Of a stretch of 64,000 bases of DNA, positions 8,528-18,291 are shown in pieces (the stretch's first letter is position 1; every line of letters starts with the position of its first letter). The notes beneath the pieces are model-generated. The model saw only the letters and a list, made by a program, of their open reading frames with translations. It was not told where the DNA came from and searched no databases. Source of the DNA: Leptolyngbya sp. O-77 (GTDB taxonomy: Bacteria > Cyanobacteriota > Cyanobacteriia > Elainellales > Elainellaceae); the NCBI RefSeq assembly GCF_001548395.1, contig NZ_AP017367.1:781001-845000 (forward strand), in the 5' to 3' direction. The translations under genes and the position numbers were made by a program.

Positions 8528-9529
8528 ATGACCACCCAGTTGGTAGAGCTAGAAACTCAGTTGACGACGTTGCAGCAAGAAGCCGAAGGGGCGATCGCCG
8601 CTGCTGCTTCCCTCGAAGATTTAGAACAACTCCGGATCAAGTATTTGGGCAAAAAGGGCAGTCTGTCGCAAGTGCTGGGCGGCATGGGGCGGCTGAGCGC
8701 TGAAGAGCGTCCTCGCATTGGGGCCCTGGCCAACGAGGTCAAGGAAGTCGTGCAGACGGGGCTGGATCAGAAAAAGGCGGCACTGCAAGCGGCCCAGATC
8801 GAAGCCCAACTGGCCGCTGAAACGCTGGACGTGACTATGCCCGGAACGTTCCGTCCTCAGGGGCGCAACCATCCCCTGACCAGTACTATCGACCGGGTGC
8901 TCGATATTTTTGTGGGTCTGGGCTATACCGTAGCCCAGGGCCCCGAAATGGAAACCGACTACTATAACTTTGAGGCCTTGAACACGCCCGCCGACCACCC
9001 AGCGCGGGACATGCAAGACACGTTCTATCTGCCGGATGGCAACCTGCTGCGAACCCATACGTCTTCGGTGCAGATTCGCTATATGGAGGCGAACGAACCG
9101 CCGATCCGCGTGGCCGCTCCGGGGCGGGTCTATCGGCGGGATACAGTGGATGCGACCCATTCAGCGGTGTTTCACCAGATTGAAATTCTAGCGGTGGATG
9201 AGGGACTGACCTTCACCGACCTACGCGGTACGATCAAGACTTTTCTGGAAGAAATGTTCGGCGAGATTGAGGTGCGCTTTCGCCCCAGTTTCTTCCCCTT
9301 CACAGAGCCATCGGCGGAGGTCGATGTGCGCTGGCGGGGACGCTGGCTCGAGGTGCTGGGCTGCGGCATGGTCGATCCCAACGTGCTAAAGGCAGTTGGT
9401 TATGACCCGGAAATTTACACGGGCTTTGCGGCCGGCTTTGGGGTGGAGCGGTTTGCGATGGTGCTGCACCAGATGACCGACATCCGCGACCTGTATAAGA
9501 GCGATCTACGCTTTTTGCGGCAGTTTTAG
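8528..9529 (+). CDS. pheS: Phenylalanyl-tRNA synthetase alpha subunit
   Basis: Catalytic subunit of the alpha2-beta2 class II PheRS that charges tRNA-Phe. Its 333 residues are normal for the family. The N-terminal coiled-coil helix pair is followed by the catalytic core: FNFEALNTP-DHPARDMQDTFY, motif 2 around RVYRRDTVDATHSAVFHQIE and motif 3 GFAAGFGVERFAM. The frame is open 27 codons further upstream, but the ATG at 8528 matches the family N-terminus (a short lead before the coiled coil). pheT is not adjacent, as is usual in cyanobacteria. Confidence 0.96.
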   Translation: MTTQLVELETQLTTLQQEAEGAIAAAASLEDLEQLRIKYLGKKGSLSQVLGGMGRLSAEERPRIGALANEVKEVVQTGLDQKKAALQAAQIEAQLAAETLDVTMPGTFRPQGRNHPLTSTIDRVLDIFVGLGYTVAQGPEMETDYYNFEALNTPADHPARDMQDTFYLPDGNLLRTHTSSVQIRYMEANEPPIRVAAPGRVYRRDTVDATHSAVFHQIEILAVDEGLTFTDLRGTIKTFLEEMFGEIEVRFRPSFFPFTEPSAEVDVRWRGRWLEVLGCGMVDPNVLKAVGYDPEIYTGFAAGFGVERFAMVLHQMTDIRDLYKSDLRFLRQF

Positions 9530-9578
9530 TCTGGCAAGTCACGGTCTAAGTTGGCGGTTGAACCGTGCTTGCTCTGCC

Positions 9579-9648
9579 GAACTTGCGCCATCAAACTTGC
9601 GCCGTTGAACTTGTGCCGTCGAACTTGTGCCGTCGAACTTGCTGTGCC
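9579..9648. repeat. 14-bp tandem repeat, about five copies
   Basis: Imperfect units of the type GAACTTGTGCCGTC run head to tail downstream of pheS, and two are identical. A second low-complexity run based on CTGTTGAAGTGGG follows at about 9698-9740. The units do not form stable hairpins and do not have CRISPR dimensions. Confidence 0.85.
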
Positions 9649-9798
9649 TGCCATGCTTTCCAATTGTGCGGTCAGATTGTGCTGTTGCAGCGAGCTGTTG
9701 AAGTGGGCTGTTGAAGGGGCTGTTTAAGTGGGCTGCCAAAACATGGCGGCAGAATGTTACGTTTATTAACGTTGGGAGCGTAAATTTCTAAGACGACC

Positions 9799-10299
9799 AT
9801 GCGTTTACTTCGAGCGTTGCTGGGTCTGGTATTTGGGCTGTGGGTGGGGCTGATGGGGTTGCCGCAGGGAGCGATCGCCGCTAGTTCTGCTGCCATTCGC
9901 GCCTACGACGACGTAGAAGCCACCACCAAAAACTTTGCAGGGCAACAGTTGATTCAAGCTGAATTTGCCAATGCTCAGCTTGCTGGGGCAGACTTCAGCG
10001 GTGCTGACCTGCGCGGGGCCGTGTTTAATGGCTCCACGCTGACAGGGGCCAATTTGCAAGGTGTAGACATGACCGATGGCATTGCTTACCTCAGCAATTT
10101 TGCAGGAGCAGACCTGAGCAATGCCGTGCTGACTTCTGCCATGCTGCTGAAAAGCAACTTCAAGGGCGCAAAGGTTGACGGGGCAGACTTTAGCTTCGCC
10201 ATGCTGGATCGAGAGCAGGTGCTACAGCTCTGCAAAACGGCATCGGGTGTGAATCCCGTGACCGGAGCCGACACGCGAGAATCGCTGGGCTGCAAGTAG
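9799..10299 (+). CDS. Secreted pentapeptide-repeat protein (thylakoid-lumen type)
   Basis: A 166-residue protein with an N-terminal signal peptide (residues 1-27, ending GAIAA). Pentapeptide repeats of the A(D/N)LXX kind follow from about residue 45 to 130 (AQLAGADFSGADLRGAVF, then LTGANLQGVDM) and should fold into a right-handed quadrilateral beta helix. The tail, with LCKTASGVNPVTGADTRESL and a final Cys, matches lumenal pentapeptide proteins of cyanobacteria and plants (TL17-like). Two Cys may form a disulfide in the oxidising lumen. The molecular role of this family is unknown. Confidence 0.85.
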   Translation: MRLLRALLGLVFGLWVGLMGLPQGAIAASSAAIRAYDDVEATTKNFAGQQLIQAEFANAQLAGADFSGADLRGAVFNGSTLTGANLQGVDMTDGIAYLSNFAGADLSNAVLTSAMLLKSNFKGAKVDGADFSFAMLDREQVLQLCKTASGVNPVTGADTRESLGCK

Positions 10300-10367
10300 A
10301 ATTCTCTAGTCGTCTTGAGCTTGTTTTTCGACTGCATCCCTCACCGACCAAATGCCCTTTAGCTTGG

Positions 10368-13054
10368 TCAATTGGGTGACTGAAAGAACTGCTGAAGATT
10401 GCTGCGGGGCTGGTTCTTTTGCAAAAACTGGGTTGCCGCGGCAGCTTCTAGCGGGCGACTGAAGAGATAGCCCTGCATTTCCTCACACTGGAGCGATCGC
10501 AGCTTGGCGAGCTGGTCTACTGTTTCCACACCTTCGGCGACGACATTCAAATTTAGCCCCTGCCCCAGCGCCACGATTGCCGCCACGATCGCCGCATCGT
10601 CTGGGTTAACTGTGACATCCTTGACAAAGGATTGGTCAATTTTTAGCGTGTGGAGCGGAAACTGCTTGAGATAGCCCAGCGACGAGTAGCCCGTACCAAA
10701 ATCGTCCATCGCAATCCGCACCCCCATTTCCTGTAGCTCGTGCAGCAGCGTGGTAGTGGATTCTACATTCTGCATCGCAGCCGTCTCGGTAATTTCTAGC
10801 TCTAGGCTGGTTGGCGGCAATTCGGTTTCTTGCAGGATGCTGGCGATCGCGCCCACCAGATTGGGCTGCTGCAACTGTCGTGCCGATAGATTCACCGCGA
10901 CTCGCAGTGGGCTGAATCCAGCTTCATGCCACTGCTTATTTTGCAAACAGGCCGTGCGAAGCACCCAAAACCCAATAGGGACGATCAGCCCATTTTCTTC
11001 TGCCAAACCAATAAAGGTCTGGGGTGCAATCAGCCCAAGTTTGGGATGAGTCCAGCGCAGCAGTGCCTCCATCTGAATGATTTCGCCCGTCAGAACATTG
11101 ACCTGGGGCTGGTAGTGGAGGGTAAATTCCTGGCGTTCTAGCGCGTAGTGCAGGCTGCTATCGAGGACGAGGCGCTCTGTGGACTGGCTGGTAATCGCGG
11201 GCGTGTAAAACTGGTGATTATCGCGCCCGTGCCCTTTGGCCAGGTAGAGGGCGGCATCGGCATTTTTTAGCAGCGTTTGGGCATCGGTGCCGTGGTCTGG
11301 AAACAGGGCAATGCCCATGCTGCATGTGATGTGTAGCTCGTGGTTATCGACGCAGAAGGGAGGGCGCAGAGTCTCCGAAATTCGCTCGGCGATGCGACTG
11401 GCATCCTGGGGTGACTTCAGATTGGGCAGCAGCAGGGTAAACTCGTCGCCGCCCCAGCGGGCGATGGTGTCTTCTTCGCGCAGGCAGCAGGTAAGACGCT
11501 GGGTGGTCTGTTCTAGAAGGCGATCGCCCACGGCATGACCCAGCGTATCGTTGATGGTTTTGAACCGATCTAGGTCAAGAAAAACAACGGCAAACGGCTC
11601 CTGTCCCTGGCGGGCACGAGACAGCATGAGATATAGATGGCGATTGAACATCATGCGGTTGGGCAGGCCCGTGAGTGCGTCGTGAAAAGCCTGGTAGCGC
11701 ATTTTCTCTTCGGTGCGCTGACGTTTGATTGCACCGCCCAAACTGGCGGCGATCGCCCACAGGCTTGATTCTTCACTCGCCGACCATTGCCGCTCAGCGT
11801 GGCAGTCATCCAGTCCGATATACCCCCAAAACTCGTCTTCAATAAAAATTGGCACCATCAGCGAAGATAGGACTCCAGCCTGGGTGAGAGCCGTTCGTTC
11901 TGGCTGGGGAAAGTTTCGCGTGATGCCCTGGATGGATTTTCCCTGCAAAAACTGGTTGTGCCAGCGGTTGAGTTCGTGTAAACGGTAGGGTTGGTTTTGC
12001 CAGTCGGATGTGCAAGGGGCAACGGCCTCTTGCACCCACTCGTAGCGGAGGCTAAAAGCCAGCTCACCCGTGATGGGGTGGGGATGATTTTCGGCGATAA
12101 AAACCCGATCGACCCGCGCAGCCTTACCCAGAATGGCGATCGCTTGAGAGATGGCTATCGATAAATCCTCATGGGTGAGCAGGCAATTTGCGGCCTGAGC
12201 AACCCCCTGCAACAAGTTGTCGCGATTCAGCAGTTCTAGTTCTGCCTGCTTGCGTCGGGTAATGTTTTCCACGGTTCCTTCAAATCGAATCAGGTTCCCC
12301 GCCGCATCGTACAGCGCTCGCGCCGACTCCGAAATCCAGATTACGCTGCCATCCTTACGATACACTTCCGACTCAAACCCCTGAACTTCGCCCTTGGCCT
12401 GCATCAGCCGCACAAACTCTGCCCGACGCTGTGGATCTACATAGAGTTGCTGCTCGATATTGGTCAAATTCGCCATCAGGTCGGCGGGCGACTCGTAGCC
12501 ATACAGCCTTGCCAGCATCGGGTTGACCATCAGATATTGCCCATCGGGCGTGCTTTGAAAAATCCCCTCCACCGCGTTTTCAAAAATGCCCCGATATTTG
12601 GCTTCGGCGGCTTGCAGGGCCGCATCTGCCCGCGCCTGCTCGATGGCAATGCCTGCCAGCGGTGCGGCAATTTCTAGGAGTGACCAGTCCGCTGGGGTCG
12701 GTGTACGGGGGGCACGGCTATGGGCGGCAATGCTGCCCAACACGTTACCCTGAGAGGAGAGAATTGGCAGCGACCAGCAAGACACCAGCCCAAACGAACG
12801 AGCAAAGTCTCGATAATCTTCCCAGAGGGGGTCTTGGTAGACATCAGGGATAATCACGGGCGATCGCCGATACATCGCCATGCCGCAGGAACCGGCCTTT
12901 GGGCCAATCTGCACGCCGACGAGTTGTTTGACATAGGTATCAGGCAGGCTGTTGGTGATGCCGTTTTCGATCCGCTGCCCCGCCGCATCGAGCAACAGGA
13001 TAGAGCCGATCAGCCCGCTGGTTTGAGCTTCAATCACCTGGAGCAGCAGTTTTA
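10368..13054 (-). pseudogene. C-terminal fragment of IS-split PAS/GAF/GGDEF/EAL protein
   Basis: The last 894 codons of a giant cyclic-di-GMP signalling gene whose first 1025 codons lie at 13885-16959, beyond an IS element. The order here is GAF (truncated by the insertion), PAS, GAF, GGDEF and EAL. The GGDEF domain keeps its WGGDEF signature and DLDRFKTINDTLGHAVGD block. The EAL domain keeps EALLRW and the DDFGTGYSSL loop, so both cyclase and phosphodiesterase could be active. Deleting the IS and one TA duplicate gives an uninterrupted frame of about 1919 residues (junction SETL-KLLLQVIEAQ). A GTG at 13037 could start a separate C-terminal product if transcription reads through or out of the IS. 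Confidence 0.9.
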
Positions 13055-13884
13055 GGGCGTGTCATCAATTAAGCCAAATAAGGGCAGCCGCCATGTAAAT
13101 TGCACTCAGAAACGTCTCGGCTAACTTGTCATAGCGTGTCGCAATCGCTCGATACTGCTTGAGTTTGGCAAAGAAGTTCTCAATCAGATGCCGCGCTTTG
13201 TATAGCTCCTTGTCGTAATCACGCGGTGTCTTGCGGTTTCGCTTGGGCGGAATCACAGCCGTCTTGCCCTGTTGTTGGAGTCGCTCAATCACCCGTTGGT
13301 CTGCGTCATATCCTTTGTCAGCCAGGACTGTATCAGCTTGAATATTCTCTAGCAGCACATCAGCCCCATCAAGGTCACAGGTCTGCCCGGGTGTGAGGTG
13401 AAAGCCTGTCGGATTGCCCAGTGCATCGACAGTCGCATGAATCTTGGTGCTCAATCCCCCTTTACTACGACCAATGGCTTGGGCATTGGCATCCCCCCTT
13501 TGCCCCAGCACTATGCTGATGAGCACGCACAATCGTGGTGTCGATCATGGCGTATTCGTTGTCTGCATCTTCAGACAGCACCTGAAACACCCGTTGCCAT
13601 ACGCCCGTCTTTGCCCAGCGCCGAAAGCGGGTGTGAACCTTGCGAAAATGACCAAACCGCTCTGGCAAGTCTCGCCAGGGAATGCCGGCTCGATATCGAT
13701 ATAGCACTGCCTCGACAAACAGACGATTATCCTTTGCTGTGACTCCTACCGCCCCCGCTCGTCCAGGGAGCAAATCTTGGAGCCGTTCCCATTGGTCATC
13801 GCGCAGGGCGTAGCGTCGGGTTGTCATAATCGTCAGATAGCTGAATCACTGCTGATTACAGCTTATCTAATTGATGACACTCCC
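13055..13884 (-). mobile_element. IS5-family element (IS427-like), copy 1
   Basis: An 830-bp insertion sequence bounded by imperfect terminal inverted repeats of about 17 bp (GGGCGTGTCATCAATTA and GGGAGTGTCATCAATTA). It is flanked by a TA duplication at 13053-13054 and 13885-13886. It carries a two-frame transposase on the minus strand, the same direction as the interrupted host gene. The copy at 39925-40755 is nearly identical but is 831 bp, in the opposite chromosomal orientation, with one more G in the frameshift tract. Two-ORF layout, TA duplication and DDE transposase point to the IS427 subgroup. Confidence 0.93.
13065..13827 (-). CDS. IS5-family transposase, two overlapping frames (copy 1)
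   Basis: OrfA (13827 to 13465, 120 aa) starts MTTRRYALRDDQW and contains the DUF4096-like N-terminal domain up to the first catalytic Asp (IDTTIVRAHQHS). OrfB (frame ending at 13065) carries the rest of the DDE domain (GRSKGGLSTKIHA, LADKGYDAD, KNRKTPRDYDKELYKARHLIENFF). The frames meet at a run of six G. With six G the shift from A to B is +1; the other copy has seven G and needs the -1 slip usual for this group. This copy may therefore be impaired unless it uses transcriptional slippage, or the G count may be a sequencing error. The stop codon lies inside the terminal repeat. Confidence 0.88.
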
Positions 13885-16800
13885 TAGGGTTTCCGACAAA
13901 TCAGCACCCGTGGCGATTTTTTCCAGAACCCGCTTTTGCCCTGCCAGCAGTTGTTCTGACTGCTTGCGCTCAGTAATGTCGCGGGAAACGGCAATAATTT
14001 CCTGAACTTGCTGTGTCGCCGGATCGCGTAGCGCTTTACTGCGCGTTTCAAACCAGACATAGTGACCATCAGCGTGACAGATGCGATAGATCACCGGCCC
14101 ACTACTCACCAGCAGAGCCTGGAGAAGGGCTGTTTTGAGCAGGTCTTCACGATCTTGGGGGTGCAGCAGATCCGCGAGCGATCGCCCGACCAGATCTTCT
14201 GGACCGTAGCCCAGCAGCGCCCGGCAAGCTGGGGAGGCATAGCGATAGGTGCCATCAGGCGCATGACCAGAAATCAGATCAGTGGCGTGTTCGGTGAGCA
14301 GCCGATAGCGAGACTCGCTCTGACGCAGGGCAGCAGCAGCCTGCGCCCGCTCCAGTGCCAGGGAAAGCCCCGCCGCCGCCGCCCGCAGCAAATCCACCTC
14401 CGCCGCCGTCCAGGTTCGCGCCTCCACGCAATTTGAAAAACCAATAAACCCAAAAAACTCGCCATTCACCAACAGCGGCAACACCAGTAGAGACAGTACG
14501 CCCTGCGGCTCCAGCACAGCCCGTTCCGAGGCAGACAGATCTGCCACAATGCCTGCGTAGGGTCGTCCTTCGGAGAGGATCTGTTCAAACTGAGTGGAAT
14601 AGTCGAGATAGCGCAGCCCTTGCAGCAGCGGTCGGTCGATGTTGGGAGAGATTCCCTCGGCGCACCATTCATGCACATAGTGCATCCGCAAATTGCCGTC
14701 CGAGTCGCGGCTGTTTTCAAACACGTAGACCCGACTCGTACCGGAAATCTGCCCTAGGCGCTGGCAGACAAGGGCATAAATTTCTGCCTGATCCTCTAGC
14801 AATAGCAACTGCTGCTGCACGTCCACTATCGTCGCGAGGTACTGCTCTCGCCGGGCCAAGGCTTCTTCAGCCTGCTTGCGCTCGGTGGTGTCGTCGTAGG
14901 AGCCAAGAATGCCAATAATCTTGCCGTCGGCATCTCGAATCGGCACCTTGCTGACATCCTGCCAGATCTCGCGGCCGTCGGCCAGCACCTTTTTGCGGAC
15001 CATGTGCAGTTGGGCTTGGCCAGTTGCAAGCACTTCGCGATCGCTCTTTACATAGCGCTCGGCCTGGTCGGCGGGCCAGAGGTCATGGTCAGATTTTCCC
15101 ACCAAGTCTTCTGGACGCTCGAATCCGGCGGAATGGGCAAAGTTGCGGTTGCCGCCGCGATAGATGAGATCGCAGTCTTTCCAGAAAACGTGCTGGGGAA
15201 TATTGTCGATAATCAGCCGCAGAAACGCCTCTTGTTCTCGCAGGGCCCGCTCAGTGCGCTTGCGCTGGGTAATATTTCGCACGCTGACAATGAAAATTGG
15301 GTCAGCGGCTTGGCAACCCACCGGGCTGTTTAACGAACAGGCAAACAGATTGCCCAGCCGGTTGTCCAAGATTTGATTGCTGCTCTGAAGCGATTCTGCA
15401 CCGCAGTCAGCAATGCGAGCCTCAAAATAGCGTTCTTCACCTTGCAGCAGCAGGCTATATTCCAGGGTTTGCACGGTTCCAGTTTGCTCTGCCTGGGCGA
15501 TCGCCTGCATCATCGACTGCACGACCCCAGCAGGCAACAGTTCATCAATTTGGCGACCCAGCTGATCGCTTAAGGGACACACCAGATCATCGTCTTGCTC
15601 GGCTTGAATATATAGACAAGTGCCCCGCCGATCGACAATAAACAGCATTTCTGGCAGCGCCCTCAGCAGGTTGCGGTTAAGCGCTGCGCTTTGGCGCGAC
15701 GCATCTTCGGCCTGCTTGCGGTTGGTCATGTCTTCTACGATGGTAAAGGTAAATTGCAGCGCTCCTTGCTCATCGCGCACGGCGCAGACCGTCAAGTTTG
15801 CCCAAAAGATGCTGCCGTCTTTGCGAATGTAGCGCTTTTCGATTTGGTAGTGGTTGCGTCGCCCTTCGATCATGTCTTGCAGCAGAGCCAGATCAATTTC
15901 TAGATCTGCTGGGTGGGTATAATCCTTGAAGTTCATACTGTAGAACTCTTTTCGGCTATAGCCAAAGATTTGGGTCGAGGCAGTGTTGACATCAATAATG
16001 CGACCGTCTAGCGCAGTCATGCCAATGCTCATGTTGGCGTGTTCAAAAACGGCGCGAAATCGAGACTCGTTTTGCCGCAGGGTCACTTCCGTGTGACGCA
16101 ACTGCATTGCCGTACCCAGCCGAGCGGCGATCGCCCCCATCAGTTGCATGATTTGAGGATCTTCAGCGCGGGCTTCGCGGCTGACAAAAACCAGCACCGC
16201 TAGCGGGCGATCGCTCTCCATCACAGGCACCGCCAGCGCCGATCGCCAGTTTGGGCCTCCGTTTAGAGCGATGTTTTGAGGAATGTTTGGAGCCAAGTTT
16301 GGAGCCAGGTTTGGGGCTAAGGCTGGATTGGTCTGCGTCGCAGGTACAGGCGATTCTTCTCGCGCCTCCGGAGGCTGCGTCGTCAGATCCACAGCCCACT
16401 CCGCCTGCCGCTGCTTCCACGCCCGCTCCAGCAGCGCCACCCCTGCACATCCCAACAGGTCTGCGACTGGCAGATTTGTAACTGGCAGGTTTGTAACTGG
16501 CGCATCTACAGTCAGCGCATCTGGCTCTACCGAACCGTCCTGCACTGCCAGCGGACTGATCCAACTCGCCGCCCATCCCTGCTGTGCTAGAGGGTCGTAG
16601 GGAAGCCAGCAGACTCCCAGCCCCCACTCGCCCGCTTCACAGACCTGCTGGAGAAAACAGCGCAAATGGGCAGCAAACTCTTCATGTCGAGTTTTCAGAA
16701 TCCAGCTTTGTGGGTCAAACGAAGCCGCTAAGCGATGAAGCGCTTCTGTCCCTTTATCCCGTTTTGTAGTCGGCTCTGTAGGCGGCTCTATGGTCGGGTC

Positions 16801-16959
16801 TATTTCACCAAAGCTTTCAGTTTTCTGTCCTTCACCTACGCTACAGGAAACATCTGTTTCAGGAAGTAAGCGCCGCGACTGATCAGGCATCATCATGACA
16901 GATAAGGCTGGGATAAGAGACCCCTGTAAGGTGTTGCTGCATACACGATGCAGATACAA
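13885..16959 (-). pseudogene. N-terminal fragment of IS-split multi-PAS/GAF sensor (GGDEF/EAL protein)
   Basis: The first 1025 codons of the giant sensor completed at 10368-13054. Domains in order: an N-terminal GAF-like region (about 60-290), PAS (about 295-415, RFRAVFEHANMSIGM), PAS (about 425-560), PAS (about 570-690, IIDNIPQHVFWKD), GAF (about 700-870) and PAS (about 875-1000), then the start of another GAF. As it stands the product ends in LGSVIN, the last five residues coming from the IS end. The proline-rich linker holds in-frame tandem duplications (PVTNL twice, LAPN three times). Translation may begin at the ATG triplet about 20 codons in, before PDQSRR. Without its output domains this fragment could only act as a decoy sensor. 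Confidence 0.9.
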
Positions 16960-17320
16960 CGCAAAACCGTCCCCTTTACTAATTTAAAGATGCGCTCAGT
17001 CACCCAGATTTGTATCGCTGAGCCAGAAAGATTAAGGATCTATTTTTCTTTGTAGCCAGACTTTGTAGCCAGACTTTGTAGCCAGAAACCTTCGCTAAAA
17101 GCGCCAGGATTATCTGCAAGCCTAACGGGACGAGCAATCGCTCCGCAACTGAAACATTGCGGAGAGAAACAGTTCGATTGGCAATCCCTTCCGTTTTGCG
17201 GGGTGAAATTTTACTTGGCAGCCTTCTGATGGCGATCGCGCTTCTTCTAGTTCAAGCGGTGGCTTGGGGACATATAACAGCAACAGCCTTGCTATGCCGA
17301 TCCAAAGTTAAATATGGCAG
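16960..17320. other. Spacer with 13-bp triplicate repeat
   Basis: 361 bp upstream of the giant sensor gene and downstream of the chorismate lyase gene. Three exact copies of CTTTGTAGCCAGA lie head to tail at 17048-17086. No gene is seen. Confidence 0.75.
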
Positions 17321-17935
17321 TTAAGTGTGGCGTACCGGGCCCAGATATTGCTTGAGATAGGGTGAAAACACTTCGTAAATCAGCGTAATCGGGTGTCCGT
17401 GATGCCAAAAGAGATAATGTCGCCCCCAAAACGGCCCCGCTTCGCCAAACGCCAGTTCCAAACTTGGCGAATGCCCATAGTAAATTCCCTGCACATCTCG
17501 GTATAGCTCTCGGTGCGGAGCCGCGTCAGGTTGACCCCAGATCCCCAGCGAACGATTTTGCAGATATTCATCGACATGTTCAGCGTTCCACCAGGAAGTC
17601 GCATAGGCGAGGCGCTGCCCCGATGCTGTGCGAAGCCACACCTGTCGCCGCACCCGCGGCCCCGGCACTACGGAAAGTTGCTCCGGCGCATAGTCATGAT
17701 CCATGCCTACCAGCGACATATCGATTACATCTACCTCAGTCGGTTCCCCTGTCAGCAATTGCAAGTGGCGGGTGGGGGAACCATCTCCCAGCAGCAGCAT
17801 TTGCCACGCCGGAGCCAGTTGGTGGTGGGGCAAGCCTTTTTGCACGATGTCTTCTCCACCCTGCCAGAGCGGATTTAGGGCGTGCCAGGCAGTGGGTAGG
17901 GTTGGGCGTTGGGAAGGCTTGATAGCTGGAGTCAA
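17321..17935 (-). CDS. Chorismate lyase, DUF98 type (4-hydroxybenzoate synthesis)
   Basis: A 204-residue protein of the chorismate pyruvate-lyase/DUF98 family, which removes pyruvate from chorismate to give 4-hydroxybenzoate, the head-group precursor of plastoquinone in cyanobacteria. Features that fit are the central RVRRQVWLRTASGQRLAYATSWW block (basic substrate-binding residues plus the conserved strand), the RSLGIWG segment and the late PFWGRHYLFWHHGHPITLIYEVF, which holds the terminal acidic residue. Similarity to E. coli UbiC is weak, as is normal for the cyanobacterial branch. It stands alone. Confidence 0.82.
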   Translation of the reverse strand: MTPAIKPSQRPTLPTAWHALNPLWQGGEDIVQKGLPHHQLAPAWQMLLLGDGSPTRHLQLLTGEPTEVDVIDMSLVGMDHDYAPEQLSVVPGPRVRRQVWLRTASGQRLAYATSWWNAEHVDEYLQNRSLGIWGQPDAAPHRELYRDVQGIYYGHSPSLELAFGEAGPFWGRHYLFWHHGHPITLIYEVFSPYLKQYLGPVRHT

Positions 17936-18289
17936 GGCGCGTTGGGGGTTAGGGATTGGGGGGATGGGTTAGGTCGGCCGCTAAAGATTAACCGGACGCT
18001 TGGCCAGACGGCTGACAATGCCGCTAACCCACGACGACAGTGCTGGCTGGCTCTGGCGCTGTAGCCTCTTGAGACTCTTGGAGACATCACCCAAGACAGC
18101 CTGAGAGCAGTCCTTTACAAAACTTTAAGCTTATACTTGCATCATACCGCGAATTGCGGGCGTGGTGGGCTGGCAGAAATGCCCTACCTCCCGCAAGTCT
18201 CAGCTCTTCCCTCTTCGTTCTTCCCTCTTCGTTTTTCCCTCTTCCCTCTTCGTTTTTCCCTCTTCGTTTTTCCCTCTTCCCTCTTCCCT
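17936..18289. other. Spacer ending in polypyrimidine repeat
   Basis: This 354-bp spacer lies upstream of the chorismate lyase gene and beyond the end of the gamma-glutamyltransferase gene. Apart from the pyrimidine tract at 18204-18291 (separate entry) it shows nothing recognisable. Confidence 0.6.
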
Positions 18290-18291
18290 CT
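18204..18291. repeat. Polypyrimidine repeat tract (CTCTTCCCTCTTCG family)
   Basis: Runs of CCCTCTTC with CGTTCTT or CGTTTTT interruptions. The 19-mer TTCCCTCTTCGTTCTTCCC is shared with the tract at 20151-20187 and, as its complement, with 43424-43541. The tract reaches the last codons of the neighbouring gamma-glutamyltransferase gene. A short relative (GGGAAGAGGGAAGAA) lies at 37541-37555. Confidence 0.9.
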
